A stretch of DNA of 64,000 bases from NCBI RefSeq assembly GCF_025144335.1, contig NZ_CP083539.1, positions 1,985,501 to 2,049,500 of the forward strand. Reading direction: 5' to 3'. Position 1 is the stretch's first letter, and every line of letters starts with the position of its first letter. Positions 33,869 to 42,610 of the stretch are shown here, one piece after another. Both the position numbers and the translations under genes were made by a program. This DNA comes from Jannaschia sp. W003 (GTDB lineage Bacteria; Pseudomonadota; Alphaproteobacteria; Rhodobacterales; Rhodobacteraceae). Below the pieces are notes generated by a model, which saw only the letters and a program-made list of their open reading frames with translations, did no database searches and had not been told where the DNA came from.

Positions 33869-33887
33869 CAAGATGAGGGGGAGGGCC

Positions 33888-35261
33888 TTACCGCAGGCGC
33901 TCCACCGCCTCGGCCACCTCCATCACGTCCGCTTCGGTGCAGTCCCACGATCCCACGCTCACCCGGATCACGAACCGCCCCGCGTGGCGCGTCTGGGTCA
34001 GGTACACCCGCCCCTCGCGGTTCACGGCCGTCAGCAACGCCTCCGTCGCCGCGTCGTCCCCCAGCGCGAACGAGAACAGCGACAGCCGCGGCTCCGACGT
34101 GATCTCCACGCCCGGCATCCCCCGCAGCCGCTCGCACAGCGCTTCCGACCACGCCACGTGATCGCGCACCTTCGCGCGCACGCCCTCCAGCCCGTAGGCC
34201 CGCAGCACGAACCACAGCTTCAGCGCCCGGAACCGGCGGCCCAGCGGTACGGTCCACTCGTTGAAGTTCGTGACGTCCTCGCCCTCGAGCGTGCGCAGGT
34301 ACTCGGGTCGCAGCCCGAGCGTGTTCACCTGCGCCGCCGGGTCGCGCAGGAACTGCACCGAGCAGTCGAACTGCGCGCCCATCCACTTGTGCGGGTTGAA
34401 CACGATCGAGTCGCACCGCTCCGCACCCGCCCACAGCCCCCGGAACTCCGGGCACACCATCGCCGAGCCCGCCCACGCCGCATCCACGTGCGTCGGCAGC
34501 CCCTCGCAGTGCGGCAGGCAGTCCGCGATCCGGTCGAACGCGCCGACCCCGGTGCCGCCCGCGCAGAAGATCACGCCGCACGGCACGTGCCCCGCCGCCC
34601 GGTCCTCGGCGATCGCGCGACCCAGCGCCTCCGGGTCCATCGACAGATCGTCCGCGACGGCGACCTTCACGAGGTTTCGCTGCCCGATCCCCGCCAGCCG
34701 CGCGGCCTTGTCGATGCTCGAATGGCACTGGGCAGAGGCGTAAAGCCGCAGCACCGGCCCCCCCGCCAGCCCGTCCTCCAGCCCGCGCCACGCTAGGGCG
34801 CGCTCGCGCATCGTCAGAACCGCCGACAGCGTCGCCGTGGTGGCCGTGTCGTGGATCGTACCGGCGAAGCCCTCTGGCAACCCCAGCGCCCCGCGCAGCC
34901 AGCCCATCATCGCCAGCTCCAGCTCGGTCGCCGCGGGCGAGCCCTGCCAGATCATCCCGTTCGCCGCGATCCCGTTCGCCAGCTGCTCGGCTAGCATCGA
35001 GGCGGGCGAGGCGTTGGCCGGGAAGTAGGCGAAGAAGCGCGGATGCTGCCAGTGCGTCGTCGCGCCGGGGATCAGCCGCTCGAAGTCCGCGAAGATCCGC
35101 TCCATCGGCTCGGCCGCCTCGGGCGCCTCGGAGGGCAGGGCGGCCAGCAACGCGCCCGGCGCCACCTGCGCGCGCACGGGCCGGTCCCGCAGCCCCGCGT
35201 GGTAGTCGCGCACCCAGTCCGCGGCCCGCTTTGCCCATCCGTTCAGGTCGTCGTGGTTCAT
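33888..35261 (-). CDS. Pyridoxal-phosphate-dependent group II decarboxylase (aromatic amino acid type)
   Basis: A 457-residue group II PLP decarboxylase. Signatures: FFAYFPANASPASMLAEQLANG, the GFAGTIHDTATTATLSAVL loop, CHSSIDKAARLAG, HVDAAWAGSAMVCPEFR, and the PLP lysine in FNPHKWMGAQFDCS. It resembles aromatic-L-amino-acid (DOPA/tryptophan) decarboxylases; the substrate cannot be fixed from sequence. Start is the ATG at MNHDDLNGW, whose bases overlap the stop of the ICL/PEP-mutase gene (ATGA), so they are coupled. A longer in-frame reading upstream lies inside that gene. Confidence 0.9.
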   Translation of the reverse strand: MNHDDLNGWAKRAADWVRDYHAGLRDRPVRAQVAPGALLAALPSEAPEAAEPMERIFADFERLIPGATTHWQHPRFFAYFPANASPASMLAEQLANGIAANGMIWQGSPAATELELAMMGWLRGALGLPEGFAGTIHDTATTATLSAVLTMRERALAWRGLEDGLAGGPVLRLYASAQCHSSIDKAARLAGIGQRNLVKVAVADDLSMDPEALGRAIAEDRAAGHVPCGVIFCAGGTGVGAFDRIADCLPHCEGLPTHVDAAWAGSAMVCPEFRGLWAGAERCDSIVFNPHKWMGAQFDCSVQFLRDPAAQVNTLGLRPEYLRTLEGEDVTNFNEWTVPLGRRFRALKLWFVLRAYGLEGVRAKVRDHVAWSEALCERLRGMPGVEITSEPRLSLFSFALGDDAATEALLTAVNREGRVYLTQTRHAGRFVIRVSVGSWDCTEADVMEVAEAVERLR

Positions 35262-36043
35262 GCGCCCCGCTCCAGCATCGCGTCGATCTCGGCCCCCGAG
35301 GCCCCCCACAGCCCCGAGAAATCACCCCCCAGCATCGCGCCGCCCGCGTCGCGGATCGCCGCATGCACCGTGCGCGCCAGCCCCGAGCCCACGGACACCC
35401 GCGCCACGCCCACCTCCGCGAAGTCGCGCAGCGACAGCCCCGCCAGCGCCCCCACGGCCAGCGCGTTCACCGGCGCCCCCGTCTCGCGCACCACCCGGCC
35501 GAGCGCCTCCGCGTCGCCGCAGGCCGGCGTGTAGACCACCTCGGCCCCCGCCTCGCGGAAGGCGTTCAGCCGCCGGATCGCCTCGTCGAGGTCATACGCC
35601 CCATGCATCACCCCGTCGGCCCGCGCACAGAGCACGAAGTCGCCCCGCACCTCGGACACGGCGGCCTCGATCCGCGCCACCGCGGCGGCGAAGCCGTAAG
35701 GCGTGCCGGTCCCGTCCACGTCCTCGATGCAGCACCCGTCCAGCCCTGCGCGGACGGCCACGCCCACCGTGTCGCCCGCGTCCGCCGGCTCCGGCCCGTA
35801 GCCGTCCTCCAGGTCGGCGCTGACCGGCACGCCCACGTGGGCCGCAAGGTCCGCCGCATGGGCCACCGCCTCCTCGCGACCCACGCGGCCCCCGTCGGGT
35901 AGCCCGCGCGTGAAGGCGTATCCGGACGAGGTCGTCGCGATCGCCTTCGCCCCCATCGCCGCCAGCATCCGCGCCGACCCGACGTCCCAGGCGTTGGCGA
36001 GCACGAACGGATCGCCGGGGCGGTGCAGCTCTCGGAAGGTCAT
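35258..36043 (-). CDS. Isocitrate lyase/PEP mutase family protein
   Basis: A 261-residue TIM-barrel protein of the ICL/PEPM superfamily. Visible are VLANAWDVGSARMLAAMGAKAIATTSSGYAF near the start, the Mg-binding VPVSADLEDGYG, GCCIEDVDG, and VLCARADGVMHG. The KKCGH active-site loop of true isocitrate and methylisocitrate lyases is absent, so it more likely belongs to the phosphonomutase or oxaloacetase/carboxyvinyl-phosphonate branches; the reaction is unknown. It heads a two-gene operon with the decarboxylase, its stop overlapping the decarboxylase ATG. Confidence 0.85.
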   Translation of the reverse strand: MTFRELHRPGDPFVLANAWDVGSARMLAAMGAKAIATTSSGYAFTRGLPDGGRVGREEAVAHAADLAAHVGVPVSADLEDGYGPEPADAGDTVGVAVRAGLDGCCIEDVDGTGTPYGFAAAVARIEAAVSEVRGDFVLCARADGVMHGAYDLDEAIRRLNAFREAGAEVVYTPACGDAEALGRVVRETGAPVNALAVGALAGLSLRDFAEVGVARVSVGSGLARTVHAAIRDAGGAMLGGDFSGLWGASGAEIDAMLERGA

Positions 36044-36111
36044 GGGCGCGTCTCCGTATGGGTCGGGGGCGGCATAGCACGGGGGGCGGGACGGTCCAGA
36101 TCGCGCGCGGC

Positions 36112-36137
36112 GCCCCGGCCTTGCGCCGGGGCCTCGG
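36112..36137 (+). repeat. Dispersed hairpin element, type B, copy 1
   Basis: GCCCCGGCCTTGCGCCGGGG followed by CCTCGG. A perfect 24-bp copy lies inverted at 47262-47285 and a two-mismatch copy at 47144-47169. A related hairpin with a different loop (GAGGCCCCGG...CCGGGGCGCC) is at 36182-36208. Confidence 0.65.
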
Positions 36138-36267
36138 CCATCGACCAGCGCTCCGTTCGCAGCGGCAGCGGCGACCGCACCCCGAGGCCCCGGAGCAGCT
36201 CCGGGGCGCCGCGCCGCTGCTCCCTATCGCCGACCCACGCCTCCCGGGGCTTCGCCCGCGCACGGCT

Positions 36268-36290
36268 GGATCGGTCCACTGGACCGATCC
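36268..36290. repeat. Perfect inverted repeat GGATCGGTCC-ACT-GGACCGATCC
   Basis: Ten-base arms with a three-base loop, 147 bases before cysS and 225 before the ICL-family gene. It could be a hairpin in RNA or an operator; nothing in the sequence decides. Confidence 0.5.
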
Positions 36291-36436
36291 CTAGACGCCG
36301 TGCGCCCCCCATGATACCGCCCGCGCCCATGGACCGGCGCTGCATCATCCGCATCACCGCCGCCCGCTGACACGCTCGGCGGGCCCCGGGTGCCCGCGTC
36401 CGCTCCCGAGGTCCGCACACTCCCGGGAGCCGCCCC

Positions 36437-37783
36437 ATGCGCCTGCGCAACACCGCCACACGCAGCATCGAGCCCTTCGCGCCGCTCGATCCCCGGAACG
36501 TGCGCCTCTATCTCTGCGGCCCCACGGTCTACGACCGCGCGCATCTCGGCAACGCGCGCAACGTGATCGTCTTCGACGTGCTGTTCCGCCTCCTGCGCCA
36601 CGACCACGGGGCGGACGCCGTCACCTACGTGCGCAACTTCACCGACGTGGACGACAAGATCATCGCCCGCGCCCGCGAGACCGGCCGCCCCATCGACTCC
36701 ATCACCCGCGAGACCACCGCCTGGTACCTCGAGGACATGGACGCGCTCGGAAACCTGCGCCCCACCCACATGCCCCGCGCCACCGATCACGTCGCCGGCA
36801 TGACCGCCATGATCGCCGAGCTGATCGCCCGCGGCCACGCCTACGAGGCCGAGGGCCACGTGCTCTTCGCCGTCGCCACCTACTCGGACTACGGCAGGCT
36901 CTCGGGTCGCTCCACCGACGACATGATTGCCGGCGCCCGCGTCGAGGTCGCGCCCTACAAGCGCGACGCGATGGACTTCGTGCTCTGGAAGCCGAGCGCG
37001 GACGACGAGCCCGGCTGGGACTCCCCTTGGGGCCGGGGCCGCCCCGGCTGGCACATCGAGTGCTCGGCCATGGCGAAGGCGCTGCTGGGCACGGAGTTCG
37101 ACATCCACGGCGGCGGCAACGACCTGCTGTTCCCGCACCACGAGAACGAGATCGCCCAGAGCTGCTGCGCCGACCCCGGCACGGGCTTCGCGCGCCACTG
37201 GCTCCACAACGAGATGCTGCTGGTCGAGGGCCGCAAGATGTCCAAGTCCCTGGGCAACTTCTTCACCGTGCGCGACCTGCTCGATCGCGGCGTTCCGGGC
37301 GAGGTGATCCGCTTCGTGTTCCTCCAGACCCACTACGCCAAGCCCATGGACTGGACCGACGAGAAGGCCCGCGAGGCCGAGGCGATCCTGCGCAAGTGGC
37401 GCGCGCTCTCGTCCCCCGGCGGCACCCCCGACGCCGCCGTGCTCGACGCGCTGCGCGACGACCTCAACGCGCCGCAGGCCCTCGCCGAGCTGCACCGCAT
37501 CGCCAAGGCCGGCGACGGCGCCACCTTGCGCGCGTCCGCCGAGCTGCTCGGCCTGCTCACCCCCGCGCTGGGCGGCTGGACCGAGACGGGCCGGGACGAT
37601 GCCGCGCTGGTCGAGGCTGCGCTCGCCGCCCGCGCCGAGGCCCGCGCCGCGAAGGACTGGACCCGCGCAGACGCGCTCCGCGACGCGTTGGTCGCGGCGG
37701 GCGTCGTCGTCACCGACGGCAAGGGCAAGGGCTGGGAAGCCGGCCCCGGCTTCGACCCCGCCAAGCTCGAGGGCGTCGCGTGA
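36437..37783 (+). CDS. cysS: Cysteinyl-tRNA synthetase
   Basis: Charges tRNA-Cys. The 448-residue class I synthetase has [15 protein letters not shown] (Zn-binding Cys and HIGH equivalent), [49 protein letters not shown] with zinc ligands, and [16 protein letters not shown]. Slightly shorter than E. coli CysS (461). A dispersed 3'-end element starts 17 bases past the stop. Confidence 0.96.
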   Translation: MRLRNTATRSIEPFAPLDPRNVRLYLCGPTVYDRAHLGNARNVIVFDVLFRLLRHDHGADAVTYVRNFTDVDDKIIARARETGRPIDSITRETTAWYLEDMDALGNLRPTHMPRATDHVAGMTAMIAELIARGHAYEAEGHVLFAVATYSDYGRLSGRSTDDMIAGARVEVAPYKRDAMDFVLWKPSADDEPGWDSPWGRGRPGWHIECSAMAKALLGTEFDIHGGGNDLLFPHHENEIAQSCCADPGTGFARHWLHNEMLLVEGRKMSKSLGNFFTVRDLLDRGVPGEVIRFVFLQTHYAKPMDWTDEKAREAEAILRKWRALSSPGGTPDAAVLDALRDDLNAPQALAELHRIAKAGDGATLRASAELLGLLTPALGGWTETGRDDAALVEAALAARAEARAAKDWTRADALRDALVAAGVVVTDGKGKGWEAGPGFDPAKLEGVA

Positions 37784-37799
37784 CCCCCCCTTCCTCTGG

Positions 37800-37816
37800 C
37801 CGTAAATACCTCGGGG
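37800..37816 (+). repeat. Dispersed 3'-end element, copy 2
   Basis: CCGTAAATACCTCGGGG, the reverse complement of the 33852 core with one change, directly after cysS. A second short string downstream (CACGGGGGGTGTAC, 37870-37883) is the exact complement of 16546-16559. Confidence 0.6.
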
Positions 37817-37922
37817 AGCGCGAGGAGCTGGCCCCTCGCCCCGGCGTCTCCCGGTATGCACAGGGGGAGCACGGGGGGTGTACGCGGGGCACCCCCCGAA
37901 ATCGGCCCTCCGGAGCGTCCCG

Positions 37923-39527
37923 ATGACCGCCCGCATCCACCTCTTCGACACCACCCTCCGCGACGGCCAGCAGACGCAGGGCGTCCAGTTCTCGGCCCAC
38001 GAGAAGCGCGAGATCGCCCGGCTCCTCGACGCCCTCGGCGTGGACCACATCGAGGGCGGCTGGCCCGGCGCGAACCCCACCGACTCCGAGTTCTTCGAGA
38101 CCGCGCCCGCGCTCCGCGCGACCCTCACCGCCTTCGGCATGACCAAGCGCGCGGGCCGCTCGGCGGCGAACGACGAGGTGCTCGCCGCGGTCCTGAACGC
38201 GGGCACCCCGGCGGTCTGCCTCGTGGGCAAGACCCACGTGAAGCACGTCGCGCAAGCCCTTGGAATCACGAACGACGAGAACCTCGACAACATCCGCGAG
38301 TCGGTCGCCCACGTGGTCGCGCAGGGCCGCGAGGCGATCTTCGACGCCGAGCATTTCTTCGACGGCTTCGACGCCGATCCCGCCTACGCCGAGGCCTGCG
38401 TCCGCGCCGCGCTGGAGGCCGGCGCCCGCTGGGTCGCGCTCTGCGACACCAATGGAGGTGCCATGCCCGCCCGCATCGGCGCCACGGTGGCGAAGCTGGT
38501 GGCGGCGGGCATTCCGGGCGACTCCTTGGGCATCCACTGCCACGACGACACCGGACAGGCCGTGGCCGGCTCGCTGGCCGCCGTGGAGGCCGGCGCGCGC
38601 CAGATCCAGGGCACCCTGAACGGCCTCGGCGAGCGCTGCGGCAACGCCAACCTCACGACCCTCATCCCCTTGCTTTCGCTCAAGGAACCCTGGGTCTCGC
38701 GGTTCAAGACCGGCGTCCCCGAGGGCGCGCTGGAGGGCCTCCTGCGCGCCTCGCGCCGCCTCGACGACATCCTCAACCGCGTGCCCCGCCGCGAAGCCCC
38801 CTTCGTCGGTGCCTCGGCCTTCGCCCACAAGGCCGGCCTCCACGCCAGCGCCGTCGCCAAAGACCCGACCCTCTACGAGCACGTCCCCCCCGAGGCGGTC
38901 GGCAACGCCCGCATCGTGCCGATGTCCAACCAGGCCGGCTTGTCGAACCTGCGCGAGCGCTTGGCCTCCGCCGGCCTCCAGGGCACCGACGCCCAGCTCC
39001 GCCGCATCCTCGAGGAGGTGAAGGCGCGCGAGGACCGCGGCTACACCTACGACGGCGCACAGGCCTCGTTCGAGATGCTGGCCCGCCGCCTGCTCGGTCA
39101 GCTTCCCGACTTCTTCGAGGTCAAGCGCTACCGCGTCACCGTGGAGCGGCGGAAGAACAAGCGCGACGAGACGATCTCGCTGTCCGAGGCCGTGGTGGTG
39201 GTCAAGGTCGACGGCGAGAAGCGCATGAGCGTGTCCGACAGCATGGAAGCGGGCGCGGACGCCGGCCCCGTCAACGCGCTGTCGAAGGCGCTGCTGAAGG
39301 ATCTCGGGCGGTTCCAGGACCGGATCGCCGACATGGCGCTGGTCGATTTCCGGGTCCGCATCATGCAAGGCGGCACCGAGGCCGTGACCCGCGTCATCAT
39401 CGACCACGAGGACGCCGCAGGCCGCCGCTGGAGCACCGTCGGCGTGTCGGCCAACATCGTGGACGCCTCGTTCGAGGCGCTGCTCGACGCGATCCGATGG
39501 AAGCTCTGCGCGGAGACGGCGGCATGA
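37923..39527 (+). CDS. cimA: (R)-citramalate synthase
   Basis: Condenses pyruvate with acetyl-CoA to citramalate, giving isoleucine precursors without threonine deaminase. The 534-residue protein is of the LeuA family: FDTTLRDGQQTQGVQFS (HXGXR/metal region) at about 6-22, CDTNGGAMPARIG, GIHCHDDTGQAVA with metal-binding His, GTLNGLGERCGNANL, and a C-terminal LeuA dimer/allosteric domain (about 400-530). The start at MTARIHLFDTTLRD fits the family. Its stop overlaps the methyltransferase ATG (ATGA). Confidence 0.93.
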   Translation: MTARIHLFDTTLRDGQQTQGVQFSAHEKREIARLLDALGVDHIEGGWPGANPTDSEFFETAPALRATLTAFGMTKRAGRSAANDEVLAAVLNAGTPAVCLVGKTHVKHVAQALGITNDENLDNIRESVAHVVAQGREAIFDAEHFFDGFDADPAYAEACVRAALEAGARWVALCDTNGGAMPARIGATVAKLVAAGIPGDSLGIHCHDDTGQAVAGSLAAVEAGARQIQGTLNGLGERCGNANLTTLIPLLSLKEPWVSRFKTGVPEGALEGLLRASRRLDDILNRVPRREAPFVGASAFAHKAGLHASAVAKDPTLYEHVPPEAVGNARIVPMSNQAGLSNLRERLASAGLQGTDAQLRRILEEVKAREDRGYTYDGAQASFEMLARRLLGQLPDFFEVKRYRVTVERRKNKRDETISLSEAVVVVKVDGEKRMSVSDSMEAGADAGPVNALSKALLKDLGRFQDRIADMALVDFRVRIMQGGTEAVTRVIIDHEDAAGRRWSTVGVSANIVDASFEALLDAIRWKLCAETAA

Positions 39528-40252
39528 CCGGGGGCTTCTGGGCGATCCACGCTGGCCTTCACCGCGAGGGGCCGGGCACCGAGGCGGACGTGGCCTGGGT
39601 CTGCGCCGCCGCAGGTGTGCAACGGAACGCCGCCCTCTGCGACGCGGCCTGCGGGCCGGGCGCGGACATCGCCGCGCTGCGGGCCGCGGCGCCGGACGGC
39701 ACCGTGACGGCCTTCGACCGGCATCTGCCCTTCGTGGGCGAGGCCGCCCGCCGCCATCGCCGCGACGAGCGCGTCACGGTCACGCAAGGCACGCTGGTGG
39801 GGCCGGACGAGGCGCTGCCCGACCCCGTGGACCTCGGCCCGTTCGACCTCGTCTGGTGCGCGGGCGCGGCCTACTTCGTAGGCGTTCCCGCCATTCTGGG
39901 CCGCTGGAGCGCCGCCCTGCGGCCCGTCGGTGCGGTGGCCTTCTCGGAGCCCGTCACCTTCGGCACCCCGGACCGGGAGACCCGCGCGTTCTGGCAGTCC
40001 GACGTCCACGACGAGGCGTCGCTGGATGCGGCGATCCACGCCGCCGGCTGGGGCGTGGTCGCGCGCAGCCGCGTCTCGGATGCCGGCTGGGAAGCCTACT
40101 ACGGCGGGATCGAGGAGCGGTGCGACGCGCTCGCCCGCTGCGCCGCGCCCGCGATCCGGCAGGCCGTGGAGGCGGAGCGGCGCGAGATCGCCGCATGGCG
40201 CCGGCTGCGGGACCGGGTGGGCTATGCCCTGCGCGTGGTGCGCCCGCTGTGA
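39524..40252 (+). CDS. Class I SAM-dependent methyltransferase
   Basis: A 242-residue protein with a Rossmann methyltransferase core: CDAACGPGADIAALRAAAPDGTVTAFDRH (motif I and the acidic end of strand 2), FDLVWCAGAAYFVGVPAILGRWSAALRPVGAVAFSEP (motifs II-III). The C-terminal part (AYYGGIEERCDALA) is helical and probably substrate-specific; the target is unknown. Start overlaps the cimA stop and its own stop overlaps the next GTG, so cimA, this gene and the next form a coupled unit. Confidence 0.85.
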   Translation: MTGGFWAIHAGLHREGPGTEADVAWVCAAAGVQRNAALCDAACGPGADIAALRAAAPDGTVTAFDRHLPFVGEAARRHRRDERVTVTQGTLVGPDEALPDPVDLGPFDLVWCAGAAYFVGVPAILGRWSAALRPVGAVAFSEPVTFGTPDRETRAFWQSDVHDEASLDAAIHAAGWGVVARSRVSDAGWEAYYGGIEERCDALARCAAPAIRQAVEAERREIAAWRRLRDRVGYALRVVRPL

Positions 40253-41022
40253 GCCTCGACGCCGACATCGCCGCCTGCGCCGCACTGGTGGCGCGGGGCG
40301 ACCCGCCGCGCTTCCGCGCCGCGATGGCCGCCCCCGTGGCGCTGCGGCGGATGCTGCTGCCGCTCTACGCGTTCAACCTCGAGGTCGCCCGGGCACCTTG
40401 GGTCACGAAGGAGCAGCTGATAGCGCTCATGCGCCTCCAGTGGTGGCGCGACGCGCTTGGCGAGATCGCCGAGGGCAAGCCTGTGCGGCGGCACGAGGTC
40501 GTCACGCCGCTCGCCGCCGTGCTAGACCCGAAGGGCGCGCGCGCCCTCGACGACGCGGTGGCGGCGCGCGAGCGCGACCTCGACGCCGAGCCGCCTGCGG
40601 ACGTGGCCGAACTGCTCGCCCACGTGGACCGCACCGCCGGCACGCTGCTCTGGACCGCCGCCCGCCTCGCCGGCGCGGAGGACGAGGCCGCCGCGCGCGA
40701 CGCAGGCCGGGCGCAGGGGGCGGCGAACCTGCTGCTCGCCGTGCCTGAGCTGGTGAAGCGCGGCCGTCATCCGCTGCCACACGGAGACCCGGCCGAGCAC
40801 GCCGCCGCGCTGGCGGAGGAGGGGCTGGCAGCCCTCGGCCGGTTCCGCGCAGCCCGCGTGCCGAAGGAGGCGCGCCCGGTCTTCCTCGTGCTGCCCGAAG
40901 CGGAGGCTGCCCTCCGCCGCATCGCTCGCGATCCGGCAAGCGTGGTCGATCCGGCGCCGGCGGACCTACCACTTGGAACGCGCCTGTCCATCGGATGGCG
41001 CGCCGCCCTTAATCGCCCTTGA
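40249..41022 (+). CDS. Squalene/phytoene synthase-like protein (NDUFAF6-like)
   Basis: A 257-residue protein of the trans-isoprenyl diphosphate synthase head-to-head superfamily: MLLPLYAFNLEVARAPW, ALMRLQWWRDALGEIAEGKPVRRHEV, and AARDAGRAQGAANLLLAVPELVKRGR. The two DxxxD diphosphate-binding motifs of active phytoene or squalene synthases are incomplete. This is the pattern of the NDUFAF6 group, which in mitochondria helps assemble respiratory complex I; such a role here is inference from family. Start GTG overlaps the methyltransferase stop (GTGA). Confidence 0.8.
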   Translation: MSLDADIAACAALVARGDPPRFRAAMAAPVALRRMLLPLYAFNLEVARAPWVTKEQLIALMRLQWWRDALGEIAEGKPVRRHEVVTPLAAVLDPKGARALDDAVAARERDLDAEPPADVAELLAHVDRTAGTLLWTAARLAGAEDEAAARDAGRAQGAANLLLAVPELVKRGRHPLPHGDPAEHAAALAEEGLAALGRFRAARVPKEARPVFLVLPEAEAALRRIARDPASVVDPAPADLPLGTRLSIGWRAALNRP

Positions 41023-41032
41023 GTCTTCGTTT

Positions 41033-41079
41033 CGGAAATACCTCGGGGGGACGCGCGTAGCGCGGGGGGCAGAGCCCCC
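41033..41079 (+). repeat. Dispersed 3'-end element, copy 3
   Basis: CGGAAATACCTCGGGG (41033-41048) followed by the GGGGGC-AGA-GCCCCC hairpin (41065-41079), exactly between the stops of two convergent genes. The order core-then-hairpin equals copy 1 read on its own strand. Confidence 0.68.
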
Positions 41080-41568
41080 TTACGCCCGCTCCGCCCGCAG
41101 ATACCCCCGCATCCCGTAGATCAGCGGCGTCCCGTCCTCGGTGACGCGAACCGCTCGCACCGCCCCGATCATCACATGATGCGTCCCCACGAGGTCCGCC
41201 GACTGGAGCGTGCAGTCGAAGCCCGCCAGCCCCCGCAGCACCGGCGCGCCGGTCTCCAGCGCGTCCCACGCCACGCCCTCGAAGCGGTCCGCCGCCTCCG
41301 TGCGCCCCGCGAAGCGGTCCGCGACGTCCTGCTGGTGCGCCTCCAGCACGTTGATCGCGAAGCAACCGTTGCCGAGGATCGGGGTCGCCACGGACGCGCC
41401 CTTGTTGATGCACACCAGCATGGTCGGCGTGCCGCCGTCGGCGCTGACGCTGGTCATGGCGGACACGGTGATCCCGGCGCGCCCCGCCGGCCCGTCGGTG
41501 GTGACCACGCTGACGCTGGCGGCGCAGCGGCTCATGGCGTGGACGAAGCGGTCGCGGAGCGTATCCAT
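41080..41568 (-). CDS. Flavin reductase domain protein
   Basis: A 162-residue protein of the flavin reductase family (FMN-binding split barrel, HpaC-like): SVVTTDGPAGRAGITVSAMTSVSADGGTPTMLVCINKGAS, CFAINVLEAHQQDVADRFAG and TLQSADLVGTHHVMIGAVRAV are typical. It would supply reduced FMN/FAD to a monooxygenase. No oxygenase gene is adjacent. The start is the ATG at MDTLRDRFVHAMSR; an in-frame ATG 27 codons upstream lies in the promoter region shared with speB. Confidence 0.88.
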   Translation of the reverse strand: MDTLRDRFVHAMSRCAASVSVVTTDGPAGRAGITVSAMTSVSADGGTPTMLVCINKGASVATPILGNGCFAINVLEAHQQDVADRFAGRTEAADRFEGVAWDALETGAPVLRGLAGFDCTLQSADLVGTHHVMIGAVRAVRVTEDGTPLIYGMRGYLRAERA

Positions 41569-41647
41569 GGACCCCAAGTAACCCACCCCCGAGGGGTGTC
41601 GACCCCTCGCGCGCTCGCCGCTAGAGGGGAAGCGGGGAGGGCGGCAC

Positions 41648-42610
41648 ATGGCACTGCTTCAGGATGCGCGCGACCAGGTGGACCGGGCGTTCACGGGCGC
41701 GGCGCGGGGCCTCGACTTCGAGAACGCCTTCGGTGGCGCGACCTCGATGTTCCGGCGGCGCTACGCGAAGGACCTCGCGGGCTACGACGTGGCGATCACC
41801 GGGGTGCCCTTCGACGGCGCCGTGACGCACCGCCCCGGCGCGCGCTTCGGCCCGCGCGCGATCCGCGAGGCCTCCGCGCTTCAGCCCTTCGATCCGCCCT
41901 GGGGCTGGGACGGCTACTCGCCGCTGGAGCAGCTCGCCATCGCCGACTACGGTGACTGCGGGTTCGACTACGCGCGGGTGGCGGAGTTCCCCGGAGCCTT
42001 GCGTGCCCACGTGCGCGGTATCCTCGCGCAAGGCGCCGCCTGCATCGCGCTCGGGGGCGACCACTACTGCTCGTTCCCCATCCTGCAGGCCCACGCCGAG
42101 GTGCACGGCCCCCTGAGCCTCGTGCAGTTCGACGCGCACAGCGACACCTGGCCCGACGACGACATGGAGCGCATCGACCACGGCACGATGTTCTACAAGG
42201 CGGTGAAGTCCGGTGTGATCGACCCCGCGACCAGCATCCAGGTCGGCATCCGCACGGTGAACGAGGACACGCTGGGCGTGGAGACGGTGAGCGCCCGCGA
42301 GGTGCACGAGGCCGCGCCCGGCGCGGTGGCGCGGCGCATCCGCGAGCGGGTGGGCGAACGGCCCGTGTACCTGACCTTCGACATCGACTGCCTCGACCCG
42401 GCCTTCGCGCCGGGCACCGGCACGCCCGTCTGGGGCGGGCTGTCGAGCGGGCAGGCGGCGGCGATCCTGCGCGACGTCGCGGGCATCAACCTCGTGGGCG
42501 GCGACGTGGTCGAGGTCTCGCCGCCCTACGACACGACGGGCGCTACCGCGATCGCGGGCGCCCACGTAGCGATGGAGCTGCTGTGCCTCTGGGGCTGGAC
42601 CCGCCGGTGA
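41648..42610 (+). CDS. speB: Agmatinase (ureohydrolase)
   Basis: Hydrolyses agmatine to putrescine and urea. The 320-residue ureohydrolase carries the Mn-binding motifs GGDHYCSFPI, FDAHSDTWPDDD, and FDIDCLDPAFAPGTGTPVWGGLS; GVPFDGAVTHRPGARFGPRAIREAS is also typical. Closely related enzymes act on other guanidino compounds, so agmatinase is the best call rather than proof. Its stop overlaps the next GTG (GTGA). It is divergent to the flavin reductase gene, with 79 bases between. Confidence 0.9.
   Translation: MALLQDARDQVDRAFTGAARGLDFENAFGGATSMFRRRYAKDLAGYDVAITGVPFDGAVTHRPGARFGPRAIREASALQPFDPPWGWDGYSPLEQLAIADYGDCGFDYARVAEFPGALRAHVRGILAQGAACIALGGDHYCSFPILQAHAEVHGPLSLVQFDAHSDTWPDDDMERIDHGTMFYKAVKSGVIDPATSIQVGIRTVNEDTLGVETVSAREVHEAAPGAVARRIRERVGERPVYLTFDIDCLDPAFAPGTGTPVWGGLSSGQAAAILRDVAGINLVGGDVVEVSPPYDTTGATAIAGAHVAMELLCLWGWTRR

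Larger units (their letters stand above)
36044..36436. other. Divergent intergenic region with hairpin elements
   Basis: This 393-bp gap between the ICL-family gene and cysS shows no credible gene. It holds two GCCCCGG-type hairpin elements (36112-36137 and 36182-36208) and a perfect 10-bp palindrome (36268-36290). The cysS promoter should lie in the right part. The cysS ribosome-binding site is weak (GGGAG at 36424). Confidence 0.55.
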
